Shown one piece after another: positions 1 through 9,000 of a stretch of 64,000 nt of DNA. The stretch's first letter is position 1. Every line of letters starts with the position of its first letter. The notes under the pieces are model-generated. The model had not been told where the DNA came from. It saw nothing but the letters and a program-made list of their open reading frames with translations, and searched no databases. Location of the stretch: contig JABAKD010000023.1 in the NCBI GenBank assembly GCA_012845835.1, positions 18,205,027 through 18,269,026 on the forward strand. Direction: 5' to 3'. The position numbers were made by a program, and so were the translations under genes. This DNA comes from Undaria pinnatifida (taxonomy: Eukaryota > Sar > Phaeophyceae > Laminariales > Alariaceae).

Positions 1-295
1 GCAAACCAGGGTGTCTGCGACATGTTCCATCCTTAGCTGCTGCTGCTGCTGCGTATCGCAAGCTGTTTCGTTCTTCATTGTTCCTGTTAATAACAGCATA
101 TCCTCGTCGTCTCTTTTTCCCCATCATCAATTAATCTACTAGCTGATGTAATAATTACGGTGACTATTCGTTTTGGGCTGCTGAAATTTTGGTTTTCGGT
201 GACACCTGCTGTCTTTCGACGTGGTTGTGGTTGGTTCAAGTTCTGAATTTCATTTGTACTCATAACGACCTGGGGACACTTTTATTGCTGGTACC
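1..295. other. Unassigned flank
   Basis: I see no gene here. There is a short CTG run near 35-53. The rest is AT-leaning sequence without an open frame worth reporting. Confidence 0.5.
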
Positions 296-1000
296 GGCTA
301 CAAAGCACACCTGACGCGCTCTGCTAACAGTAACAACAGCAGCAACGCCGCACAACTCTTACGTGCGTGTAAATTCAACAACAGCTTGCTGCAGCAGCGG
401 CAGCACCTGCAGTACGACAAACAGCAAGCAGTACCCAGTGCAATATGCATCAATAAGATTATGTTCACTTTTGGCCTGTACCCGGTACGTATAGAACAAA
501 AAAAGGGAAGCAACCCAAAGACAAATAAAGAGTAACATAATATTGGACACATATTTGAGCTTGAACACGAACAGGGCGAAAAAGGAAGAAAGAATCACCT
601 AAAATAAAAATAGAGCAATCTGTTTTCGGCAGGCCTTGAACCTGTGACTGGTGAAAACAAACAGTGCGTGTCTAATTGCCGAACTACTGTACTACTACTA
701 CTACTACGGTTTTCTGGCTTATGTTCAAACGATATTTTAGTGTTTTGATACGTACGGCTCCGCACTTGACATTTCGGAACGGATTTTTTTCAAAACGTGA
801 TTTCGCATTGGCAACCACAACACGAGGTGAGCACGACCCACGCCGACACCGGCCGGGTCTGGAAATTCGAGACAGGTGGATACGTCCCGGAAACAGCGCG
901 CCGAGAGTTGAACCTCTGATCGAGCTATCTTGAAGACGGCTCAAAGCTTGGTCTAAATCGGAGCCTTCGGCTGCTCTCGTGCAAGCACCAACACATTCCT
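296..1000 (+). repeat. Composite interspersed repeat, copy 1
   Basis: This is the first of about seven copies of a ~0.7 kb unit in the window. The modules in order are: a CAG-rich block ending in AACAGCAAGCAGTA; a block with GTTCACTTT and GGTACCCGGTACG; a block with TCGAG/TTGAGCTTGAACAC; a tRNA-like stretch at 612-690 with a box-B-like GGTTCAAGGCC on the minus strand; and a GC-rich block with GCGCCGAGAG, GAAGACGGCTCAAA and CCTTCGGCTGCTCTCGTGCA. The other copies lie near 4.0, 4.8, 54.2, 55.0, 55.7 and 58.1 kb. The copy continues beyond the hAT insertion at 3879. No protein is recognisable. The tRNA-like block suggests a SINE-derived or SINE-containing unit. Confidence 0.7.
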
Positions 1001-1018
1001 CAATTTAGCAGGGCTTTT

Positions 1019-1330
1019 CACGGGTCATGACCCGACCCGCGGGTCGGGTCAAGGGGGTTTCGAAATCTCGTGGGTCGGGTCGGGTCGGGTCATTACGTTT
1101 CAAAATCTCACGGGTCGGGTCGGGTCGGGTCAAGAGGTTTTCAAAATCTCGCGGGTCGGGTCGGGTCGGGTCAAGACTTCTCGAAAATCTTGCGGGTCGG
1201 GTCGGGTCGGGTCAAGACGTCTCGAAAATCTCGCGGGTCGGGTCGGGTCGGGTCAAGGTGTTTTCAAAATCTCGCGGGTCGGGTCGGGTCATGACCCGCG
1301 AAATACGGGTCACTTCGCGGGTCAAGCAAT
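1019..1330 (+). repeat. hAT A left subterminal GGGTC array
   Basis: The array holds about seven units of ~36-38 bp. Each unit is two or three tandem GGGTC pentamers followed by ~21 bp resembling AAGACGTCTCGAAAATCTCG. Repeated short motifs just inside the ends are the usual transposase-binding sites of hAT elements; that role is inferred here. The outer boundary contains a GGGTCATGACCC palindrome. Confidence 0.9.
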
Positions 1331-1639
1331 AATGACCCGCGAGTTATTTTGGGCTGACCCGCGGGTCAAACCCGCGGATCTGGCCCGCGGATCCGTCTTT
1401 TTCAAACTTACAGCTGAGAGCCATTGATGCCGTGTGGGCGCCCCGCGGGTCGGGCCCGCTGGTCCGCAAAAAATCCAAAACTTACCGTTTCCTGCCTCTC
1501 TCGTGCCGATGCTCCGACCGTATGTCATCACAGCGTGTAGAACAATCACCAGGCAGTAGCTACTCGTACCAAGGCATACAGCAGTAGTATACGTGATTTT
1601 TTTCTCAATTTTTCAAGATTAAGGTGTATGACCATCAAA

Positions 1640-2065
1640 ATACCTATTGAGCGCATTGAGGCAAGAGCAGTCCTATCAAGCGAAAGGCAGATATGAAAAG
1701 GAGGAAAAAAAGAAACCAGCGCAGCCACCTCAAACATATACATTTTAGTGTACCGCCGCGCCCGCTGCAAAGCCTGGTGCAAATATAAGCAACAGCGACG
1801 TTCGTTTGTCATCGTACAAACTCGAAGCACAAACCGACGTCAATGAAACCCGGCAAGCTAAATCCAGAACTACAACAAAAACATGGAAAATGATGCAAAT
1901 ACAGAATACAAGGCACCAACGCAACCACCTTGAATATATTGGTATTAATGTACCGCCGCGCTGCAGAGCCTACTATAAATATCAGAAAGCAGGTATGAGC
2001 AACAGCGACTCTTATGTCATCCTGCAAACTCGAAGCAAAAAACTGACATCGAATGAAACCCGCCC
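1640..2065 (+). repeat. Internal ~200 bp duplication in hAT A
   Basis: Two diverged tandem copies, ~1640-1855 and ~1860-2065, share TGTACCGCCGCGC, AGCAACAGCGAC and CAAACTCGAAGCA. The sequence is non-coding filler between the left arm and the transposase remnant. It has no counterpart in hAT B. Confidence 0.6.
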
Positions 2066-2269
2066 ATCCCCAGCCCACCAGCCCAACGAAACAACTGCCA
2101 AATAGTGGTGCTACACGCGTCGTATATGCATGCGTCGACAAGCACCTGGCACAGTATGCTCAACAGTCATCACACTCATCGCACATCTACTATTAACTCT
2201 TCTCCCGCGCCCTGGGCCTGTGCTCAAACAGCCTTATCGAACCCGTTCGACTGCACGGGCTGCAGCATC

Positions 2270-2377
2270 TTTTTTTTTTTTTTTTTTTTTTTATCCTCCG
2301 GCGGATGGGGAAAAATAAAGCTTTAGCTCACCACACTTCCACGTATTTTCATACGCGTCGTGTGTCGATTTAACTCA
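2270..2377 (-). mobile_element. ~105 bp A-tailed retroposon, copy 1
   Basis: A run of 23 T (2270-2292) is followed by ~84 bp starting ATCCTCCGGCGGATGGGG and ending CGATTTAACTCA. It differs from the copy at 8799-8905 at only a handful of positions. Read on the minus strand it is a short body with a poly(A) tail. It abuts the stop codon of the hAT transposase remnant (2375-2377). I could not define a clean target duplication here because the flanks have diverged. Confidence 0.65.
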
Positions 2378-3285
2378 GCTGCTTTCGCAGCCCAACGCTA
2401 GCATCGCTACCTTTTCCGCGTAAGAGCGAATCTCCGGGATCATCCCGCTGTTCAGTTTGAGGAACATCATCATCTCAACGCGGTCCTGTCGCATGCTCAG
2501 CCTAAGGTTGTTCATGCAAATCGCCAGCGCCGAGAAGCCCCTCTCCGACTGGCAGCTCGTCGTGTCAGCGCTGAGAAACACCCTCGCAAACATGGCAAGA
2601 GTCGGGGACCTCGCCAGCTCGCGGGTGCTCCCGTCTTCTTCAATGCGCGGCTTTGACGCATCGTCCCAGAAAGCGAGCAAATCGAACTCGCTGCCGCTGG
2701 CCTCCGGCAAGGCCTTGTACTCCGCCACCTCTTTGTCGAAACGGCTAGCGGCAGTACAGGGGGCGGACGCCGCCGCCGCTGCTGCTGCCGCCGCTGCCCG
2801 CTTCTCCCGCTTTCAGAAATGCTCCGCAAAGGGATCTAAGTCGGTTTCTGCGGGTCTCTTCGCGGGGGGGGTGGTGATAGCAGCAAGCACTAGTTTAGCT
2901 GGCGTCGGCGAGGGAGAGGTGATGGTGTTGCGGTCCTTGATGCTGTCCCTCAGCTTCGCCAGTGCCGCCGCCAGTCTCTCTGCGTGCCTCCCCCCCCCCG
3001 CAATCATCACTGTCCAGAGCCTTGTAGCGGGGATAAGGAACGTGCCCACCAGCTCAACATCCCACTCGGCGATGTGGACTTTGCGCTCCTTCAGCTCCGC
3101 CATGGCAACGTCGATTACCATGACTGTGGTGCCATGGAGTTCGCCGACAGGCTTGTCCACAGCGGCGCCACTGGCGATCCGATAGTCAGTGATCTTGATG
3201 GTGTCGCCGTCGAGGAAGTCCAGGAGAGTGTTGCACAGGAAGATCGAACGACCAATAAAGCCGTCAGCACTGCCACCAACTGAGG
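2375..3285 (-). pseudogene. hAT transposase, C-terminal remnant with in-frame stop
   Basis: The downstream part (2728 to 2375) encodes the conserved hAT dimerisation region. It includes the stretch around LSADTTSCQSERGFSA, then RLSMRQDRVEMMMFLKLN, matching the family pattern S..SER.FS...........L....VE.L.FLK.N. Upstream the same frame runs from about 3285 through ATRLWTVMIAGG. A single TGA at 2815-2813 interrupts it, just before an Ala-rich tract. The frame opens near 3290 at a boundary with unrelated sequence, so the N-terminal BED finger and most of the RNase-H-like core are absent. Known members are about 600-800 aa and roughly 300 codons remain here. Transposase fold and role are inferred from the family. 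Confidence 0.88.
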
Positions 3286-3289
3286 ATGT

Positions 3290-3400
3290 GTGGGTTGCTC
3301 TTTTTCATATATATTTTTGTCATATATGCGCTATGAGCACGGCTATATAGCGCTACGGGCACGGCTTTTCGTTCTAGCTGAGGATGTGTGGGTTGCGATC
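3290..3400 (+). repeat. Short duplication TGAGGATGTGTGGGTTGC
   Basis: The 18-mer recurs at ~3282 and ~3379, separated by ~95 bp of AT-rich sequence. It marks the junction between the transposase remnant and the right arm. The hAT B left arm has a related segment near 6040-6115 on the opposite strand. Confidence 0.6.
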
Positions 3401-3539
3401 TTTCTAATTTTGCGTGCGTACACCGCGTACACCACAAAATGCTGCAAACAATACCAGTACAAAGAACCAGAGAACACGACATTCTGGGAAAAGTACGAGG
3501 GACCAAGGACCAACCTACCGACCGAGGTGTACATGCTTT

Positions 3540-3866
3540 GACCCGTGACTTTTCGACTTTGACCCGTGAGAAATGTCACAGGTCAAGTTAACGTGACCCG
3601 CCAGATGACCCGAATCTCGCGGGTCACCCGGATTGTCGCGGGTCGGGTCGGGTCGGGTCAGGACGATTTCAAAATCTCGCGGGTCGGGTCGGGTCGGGTC
3701 AAGACGTCTCAAAAATCTCGCGGGTCGGGTCAGGTCGGGTCAAGACGTCTCGAAAATCTCGCGGGTCGGTTCGGATCTGGTCAAGACGTCTCGAAAATCT
3801 CGCGGGTCGGGTCGGGTCAGCTGACCCGACCCGACCCGACCCGACCCGACCCGACCCGTGAAAAGC
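3540..3866 (+). repeat. hAT A right subterminal GGGTC array
   Basis: The array has the same ~36 bp units as the left arm. At ~3810-3820 the repeat inverts: GGGTCGGGTCAGCTGACCCG is a palindrome, and from there to the terminus the array is a pure CCGAC pentamer run. The array is homologous to the hAT B left arm in reverse orientation. Confidence 0.9.
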
Positions 3867-3878
3867 CCTGAAATTTAG

Positions 3879-4765
3879 CTACCAATGGGGTTTCGCCTGC
3901 CGCCCGCCTTGGCTCCGCGCATGCCTGTAACTTTTCAGGATGCATTATATGTTTTTTGAGTATAGGGTTTTAGGTAAATCGAGGCTGTACATGCAGCAGC
4001 ACTGCCAAGGGGAACATTAAAAAAAATCGTGTTTGAATGCAGAGAAATATAAACTGGAATCAGGTGCAGTTAACCACAGCAACAAATGGCGTCATCCGGC
4101 ACACGAAGACAAACAGCAGCAGCAGCAGCAGTCCCCCGCACAATTTTTATGCGCGTGTAATTTCAACAACAGCAGGAGCGGCAGCTGCGGCAGTTCGTCA
4201 ACAGAAAACAGCATTTCCAGTATAATAATATGCATACGGTAATATTTTCGCTTTGGTTTGAGCCGGTACACGAATAACCAAAGTAATAGGGAAAATAAAA
4301 CAAAGTAAAAGAGAATGGAATATTATGTACATGCCGAGGCTCAAACCCAAAGGGAAGAAAAAAAAGAAACTAACATGAAAAAAGAGCGAATTCGGAGAGT
4401 CAAGCGGCCAACGATTAGCAATCGTTGAAACGATTAGCAATCGTTCAGGGCTGCCTTTCAAGCTAATGTTGTGTTATTACTACTGGGACAACAAATTGTG
4501 TTTCACGCGCACGACTATGCACTTGACGTTACGCAACAAAAAAAATGACAAGAAGCACGATTTTTCAGGGGCCGTCACGTCACGTCACGCGGCTAGCACG
4601 ACCGAGACCGCCACCGGCGGAGTCGGGAGGGCGAGCAAGCTGAGGCCCGTCCAGGGAATAGCGTGCCGAGAAGTGGACCTCAGCTCGTGCTATCTCGAAG
4701 ACGGCTCAAGACCTGGTTTTTATCGGGCCTCGCGGTCGCTGAGACGACAGGGCCTACATATGTAT
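3879..4765 (+). repeat. Composite repeat, copy 2 with GC-rich module
   Basis: This copy starts with the module GCCGCCCGCCTTGGCTCCGC (~3896) and continues through ATCGAGGCTGTACATGC, the CAG block (~4110-4210) and a stretch with two AACGATTAGCAATCGTT copies (~4410-4445). It ends with the CGAGAAGTGGACCTCAGCTC / GAAGACGGCTCAAGACCTGG module. It is the continuation of copy 1 on the far side of hAT A. Confidence 0.7.
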
Positions 4766-4789
4766 GCACGTATCTACAATGGCAGCAAG

Positions 4790-5445
4790 CAGCGACAGTC
4801 CAACGACAACCTGCAAGCCGTAGAAGTACAGCACACATACACAGCAACGCCTTACAACTCTTTATGTGTGTGTAAATTCAACAATAAACAGCATGATGCA
4901 GCAGCGGCAAGGCCATCAATGCGACAAACGGCGAGCCGAATCCAGTGTAAGATGCATGCATAGTTATATGTTCACTTTGGACCGGTACCCGGCACGTGTA
5001 CGATCGTATAGCAAAAAAAAGGGGAAGCAAAACAAAAATGAACATGAAACGTGTAACAGATGCCGGATACACATCGGGGCTGGAACACATACGGGAGAGA
5101 AAAAACGCACACACGCACACACACTTGAATAAAAGAGCAAGCAAGAGCAACGGCAGTCCAACGACAAACGGCAAGCCGTAGAAGTGCAGCATACACACAT
5201 GCACACCGTAGCAGCAGTAGCAACGCACCCCTCTAATGTGCGTGTATATTTAACAACAGCGTGCTGCATGCAGCAGCGGCAGCACCACCAGCAGTACGAC
5301 AAACAGCAAGCAGTACGCGGTGTAATATGCGTAATTAATCATATGTTCACTTTGGTCCGGTGCCCTGTACGTTATTTCGAAGACGGCGCAAAACCTGGTC
5401 TAACGGACCCTTCGGCTGCTCTCACTCGTGCAAGCGCCAACATAG
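4790..5445 (+). repeat. Composite repeat, copy 3
   Basis: It contains two partial CAG/GGTACCCGG blocks (~4790-5000 and ~5140-5370), each with a tail of the form CATATGTTCACTTTGG. These are followed by the end of the GAAGACGGCGCAAAACC / CCTTCGGCTGCTCTC module. The middle GC-rich module is missing. Confidence 0.65.
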
Positions 5446-5569
5446 GTATACATGTATTTAGTATATAGAGCAGCAAATAATTTTGAGTGGCAAGAACGGT
5501 ACGAACATCACCGCAAGAACGATAGGGTATATCAAACCGGCAGCGAAACGCATGAAAAACATGGCTTTT

Positions 5570-5905
5570 CACGGGCCGGGTCATATCTCGCGGGTCGGGT
5601 CGGGTCGGGTCGGGTCGGGTCGGATCGGGTCAGCTCACCCGACCTGATCCGTGAGAATTTCGAGACGTCTTGACCCGACCCGGCCCGACCCGCGAGAATT
5701 TCGAGACGTCTTGACCCGATCCGACCCGACCCGCGACAATTTGAAAACCTCGTGACCCGACCCGACCCGACCCGCGAGATTTTGAAAACCTCCTGACCCA
5801 ACCCGACCTGACCCGCGGAATTTTGAAATCCTCCTGATCCGAACCGACCCGATGCGCCACAATCCGGGTGACCCGCGAGATGCGGGTTTCATGCGGGTCA
5901 GGTCG
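5570..5905 (-). repeat. hAT B left subterminal array
   Basis: A head of tandem GGGTC pentamers (5590-5630) is followed by ~37 bp units on the minus strand (GGGTC pairs plus AAGACGTCTCGAAATTCTC-like spacers). It is the mirror of the A right arm. Confidence 0.88.
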
Positions 5906-6179
5906 ACTTGACCCTTGACATTTCTCACGGGTCAAAGTCGAAAAGTCACGGGTCAAAGCATGTATACCTCCGTCGGTTGGTTGCTCCGTGATCCCTTGTA
6001 CTTTTCCCAGGATGTCGTGTTTTACGGTTCTTCCTACCGGTATTACTTGTTTGCAGCAGCATTTTGTCGTGTGCGCGCGAACAATGAGAAAAAACCGCAA
6101 CCCACACGCATGAGCACTTAGCCACGCCCGTAGCGCTAGAGCACCCTGTCGATCCGACGAGCGAGCTAGTTATCTATGC

Positions 6180-6665
6180 AGTCTCCGCCCCCAGCAAGCC
6201 GCCTAGCTGAGCCGACTCCGGCATCGAGCCCACAACTGGGGCGGTGGATCTGTCAGCAGGGGCTGCGATGCGCGAGGATGCGTTGTCTGCTGCTGGTGCT
6301 TGCTGCTGCTGCTGTGCTGCTGCTGCTGCTGTGCTGCTGCTGCCAGATTGCTGCTGCTTCGACGACGACTGCTCTTGCTTTTTTACGTTTGGTCACATTT
6401 CGTACTGGTATGATAATTCTCGAGCTAACTACTACTTACTACTGTATTTATCTTCTATCTACGCCGTCTCCAGCCCCGGCAAGCAGCCTATAGTGGAGCC
6501 ACCTTCAGCAGCAAACCCACAACTGGGGCGGTGGATCTGTCAGCAGGGGCTGCGATCCGCGAGAATCCGGGGTCTGCTGCTGGTACTTGCTGCTGACAGT
6601 GCTGCTGCTTCGACGACGCGTGCCCTTGCCTTTTTACGTTTTGGCACATTTCGTACTGGTATATG
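6180..6665 (+). repeat. Duplicated CTG-rich core of hAT B
   Basis: Two tandem copies (~6185-6415 and ~6475-6662) share ACTGGGGCGGTGGATCTGTC, CAGCAGGGGCTGCGAT, a CTG run and CACATTTCGTACTGGTAT. The first copy has the longer CTG tract. Frames through it give only Leu/Ala/Cys runs, so I do not treat it as coding. Confidence 0.75.
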
Positions 6666-6989
6666 ACCGTACTATTACTGCTGTTACGGCTTCAGTGAGC
6701 ACGGGATTCGCGTCACACTGTATTTGGTACGAGTAGCTAGGGGTACTGCCTGATGATTGTTCTACACGCTGTGATGACTTACGATGGGAGCATCGGCACG
6801 AGAGAGGCACAAAGCTGTAAGATTTGTATGATTTACGGATCCGCGGATCGGACCCGCGGGGCGCCTGCACAGCAATGGTCCTCAACTGTAAGTTTGAAAA
6901 TGGCGGATCCGCGGGCCAGATCCGCGGGTTTGACCCGCGGGTCAGCCGAGAACAACTGGCGGGTCATGATGGCTTGACCCGCGAGTGAC

Positions 6990-7390
6990 CCATATCTCGC
7001 GGGTCATGACCAGACCCGACCCGCGAGATTTGAAAACCTGTTGACCCGACCCGACCCGACGCGCGAGATTTTGAAACCTCTTGACCCGACCCGACCCGAC
7101 CCGCGAGATTTTGAAGCCTATTGACCCGACCCGACCCGACCCGCGAGATTTTGAAACCTGTTGACCCAACTTGACCCGCGAGATTTGGAAACCTGTTGAC
7201 CCGACCCGATCTGACCGGTGAGATTTTAAAGCGTTATGACCCGACCCGACCCGACCCGACCCGACCCGACCCGACCCGACCCGACCCGACCCGACCCGAC
7301 CCGACCCGACCCGATCCGACCCGACCCGACCCGACCCGTGAGATTTTAAACCCCCTTGACCCGACCCACGGGTCGGGTCATGACCCGTAA
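6990..7390 (-). repeat. hAT B right subterminal array
   Basis: Units of ~37 bp (CCGAC pairs with GCGAGATTTTGAAACCTGTTGA-like spacers of about 20 bp) run into an uninterrupted CCGAC run at ~7235-7335, the longest in the window. A GGGTCATGACCC palindrome lies next to the terminus, as in the A left arm. Confidence 0.9.
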
Positions 7391-7415
7391 AAGGCCCTGA
7401 TAAAAAACTACACAG

Positions 7416-7605
7416 TAAAAAAAAATGCTCGCAGAGGGATTTGAAGCTGCGACCTTCCAGCAATATCAAACTTGTGTAAAACTGTTGAAACGCAGCAAAA
7501 AAGTCCGCAAAAAAAAAAAACGATGGTAGAGGGAATCGAAACCGCGACCTTCCGACCAAAACAAACCTATATCATTATATCAATCGTTTGAGCCACTCAA
7601 CATTT
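7416..7605 (-). repeat. Dimeric tRNA-like repeat (SINE-like)
   Basis: Two minus-strand tRNA 3'-half-like blocks (~7436-7468 and ~7525-7560) each carry GGAA or GGCC-type stems around TTTCGATTCCC / CTTCAAATCCC. They are separated by an A-rich linker, and the unit ends at 7590 with GAGTGGCTCAAACGATTG, which resembles a box A. The flanks of the 14.7 kb element (16262-16305 plus 31026-31190) are a second copy of this same unit, so this locus serves as the unoccupied relative. Confidence 0.65.
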
Positions 7606-7642
7606 TTTTTGCATCATAACGTAAAAAAAAAAATACAACTAA

Positions 7643-8429
7643 GCCCATTTCTTATGCAGTCGGATTTGTCAGTCGAAAACGGCCTTTTTTGACTGAAGCC
7701 CAAATCGGGCTTTCTTGCGCAGTCGAAAAACGGCTTATTCGACTCAACTTTTTTCCACTGAGAATTCCGACTGGCGGATCCAGTCGAAAAACTCGACTTT
7801 TTCGACTGGATCCTCCAGTCGTAAAACAATAAAAAAGTTTTTCACGTGTTTTTTGAACTGATCGCATCGCTCATCCCACCACCAAACACACCCACACGGC
7901 CACACGGCCACACACCCCTACCAGGTACCACACTGCAGTATCATACAAGGCGCTGACGCTGCCTTGGCTATCCCAGCTGTTGCTTCTCGCAGCAAGTCAG
8001 CGTGGCGCATTCCTAGTTCCACTCGCCAGCAGCGTGTATCACACGACGGCAGCAGCGCGCGGTCTCGATCCCATGCTGCCAACAGCGGCTGCTGTAGCTT
8101 TGGCGGCTCTCGGCTGAGTGCAACTCCACGAACGTAGCTTTGGCGGCTTTCTGCTAAGCCCAAAGCCACCAACTCGCTGGGACGACGGTTCGTGGAGCCG
8201 TTGCTCGCGGAGAAAGCGCGAAGCACAGAGCTGCCAACCGATTTCGACTGCTGTACAGCAGTACTCCAGCAGTACTCCCCCACAACAACCGCCTCTAGGA
8301 AGAGCACAAAAACTATAAAATCGGCTCGACTGACGATAAGAAGAAGGACCAGAAGAATCCAGTCGAAAAAAAGTCCAGTCGAAAAGGGCCGTTTTCGACT
8401 GGCGGAATCCGACTGCATAAGAAGTGGCC
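7643..8429 (-). mobile_element. TAA-flanked MITE, copy 1
   Basis: The 23 bp terminal inverted repeats read GCCCATTTCTTATGCAGTCG.. on the left and GGCCACTTCTTATGCAGTCG.. on the right. The left flank is TAA (7640-7642) and the right flank TAT (8430-8432). Motifs of the form CAGTCGAAAA recur just inside both ends. A 3 bp TAA/TTA target with a GGC terminus is the habit of PIF/Harbinger elements; that assignment is inferred because no transposase is present. A 166-codon minus-strand frame (8418-7918) runs through it and has a counterpart in copy 2. Confidence 0.8.
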
Positions 8430-8714
8430 TATTATTGAAATTCGAAGCGAGCTCGTGACTAGACTCACTTTTTCAAACTTCCAAGGTTGACAGTCCCGTA
8501 TTTGTTGACAGTCCAGTGGCTGCTCCAGATTGGAGATTCCCTCGAATACGTCTCCTCGAAGGCTGCTGTTGTACACGTCGTGCTGTAAACGATGGCTCTT
8601 TAACCTATTGGCGTATGTGACGATACGACCTGGCGTGGTCGCAGAGGCTGGTGCTGGCAGCAATCGAGCTAATCGAAGGAGCGTGCAAGATGCACGCAGC
8701 ACAAACTATGGATG

Positions 8715-9000
8715 TGCAGGGCTTCGCCGCGGCGAGCTGCCGCCCGCCTTGGCTCCGCGCATGCCCGTAATTTTCAAGGATGCATGGCATCTGTTATTTT
8801 ATTTTATTTTATTTTATTTTTTATCCTCCGGCGAATGGGGAAAAATAAAGGTTTAGCTCACCACATTTCCACGTATTTTCATACGCGTCGTGTGTCGATT
8901 TAACTCATCTGTTATTAGTATAGGGTTGTAGGAAAATCGAGGCTGTAAATGCGACAGCACTGCCTAGGGGTACATTCATGTAATCGTGTTGGAATAAAGA
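8715..9000 (+). repeat. Composite-repeat GC module interrupted by the small retroposon
   Basis: The module begins GCTTCGCCGCGGCGAGCTGC and CCGCCCGCCTTGGCTCCGC and runs to ATGCATGGCAT (8790). It resumes at 8906 with TATAGGGTTGTAGGAAAATC and CGACAGCACTGCC. The uninterrupted relatives are at ~54820-54960 and ~14885-15025. Confidence 0.75.
8799..8905 (-). mobile_element. ~105 bp A-tailed retroposon, copy 2, with 11 bp target duplication
   Basis: The insert consists of a (TTTTA)n tract (8796-8822) and an ~83 bp body starting ATCCTCCGGCGAATGGGG. Identical 11-mers CATCTGTTATT flank it at 8788-8798 and 8906-8916. The host sequence on both sides is continuous in other copies of the composite repeat, so this is an insertion. 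On the minus strand it reads as body then (TAAAA)n. It has no tRNA or 7SL likeness that I can see. Confidence 0.88.

Larger units (their letters stand above)
1009..3870 (-). mobile_element. hAT transposon A, complete ends, decayed transposase
   Basis: The ends are perfect 18 bp inverted repeats: CAGGGCTTTTCACGGGTC at 1009-1026 and its reverse complement ending at 3870. The flanking 8-mers CAATTTAG (1001-1008) and AAATTTAG (3871-3878) match at 7 of 8 positions, as expected for the 8 bp target duplication of hAT elements. The CAGGG terminus is also typical of hAT. Inside the ends lie GGGTC-rich subterminal arrays, and on the minus strand a C-terminal hAT transposase remnant. The element lies within the composite repeat, whose GC-rich end module stops at 1000 and whose next module resumes at about 3879. 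At 2.86 kb, with only a C-terminal transposase region, it is probably not autonomous. Confidence 0.92.
5560..7399 (+). mobile_element. hAT transposon B, non-autonomous and inverted relative to A
   Basis: The left end is CATGGCTTTTCACGGG (5560). The right end, reversed, is CAGGGCCTTTTACGGGTC, ending at 7399. The flanks ATGAAAAA (5552-5559) and ATAAAAAA (7400-7407) match at 7 of 8 positions, again an 8 bp target duplication. The right arm (~6730-7399) is homologous to the A left arm in reverse. The left arm (5560-6100) is homologous to the A right arm in reverse. No transposase is present. The centre (6180-6665) is a CTG-rich duplicated block unrelated to the A centre. The + strand label follows the orientation implied by the A transposase. 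Confidence 0.88.

Noticed and set aside
1019-1330. CRISPR-like or telomere-like array
   Set aside because: Spacers are themselves repeated and the array lies just inside hAT ends. GGGTC is not a known telomere repeat, and the context is eukaryotic.
1027-1332. Open frames of VGSGRV-type peptides in the GGGTC arrays (also 3566-3871, 5630-6100, 6942-7559)
   Set aside because: They are translations of a pentamer-based subterminal array. Openness follows from the repeat and differs in frame between arms.
2457-3185. 242-codon plus-strand frame opposite the hAT transposase
   Set aside because: It is a shadow of the minus-strand transposase, which has the recognisable family motifs.
6244-6666. Leu/Ala/Cys-rich frame with a possible signal peptide
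   Set aside because: It is a CTG-run translation in a duplicated repeat inside hAT B.
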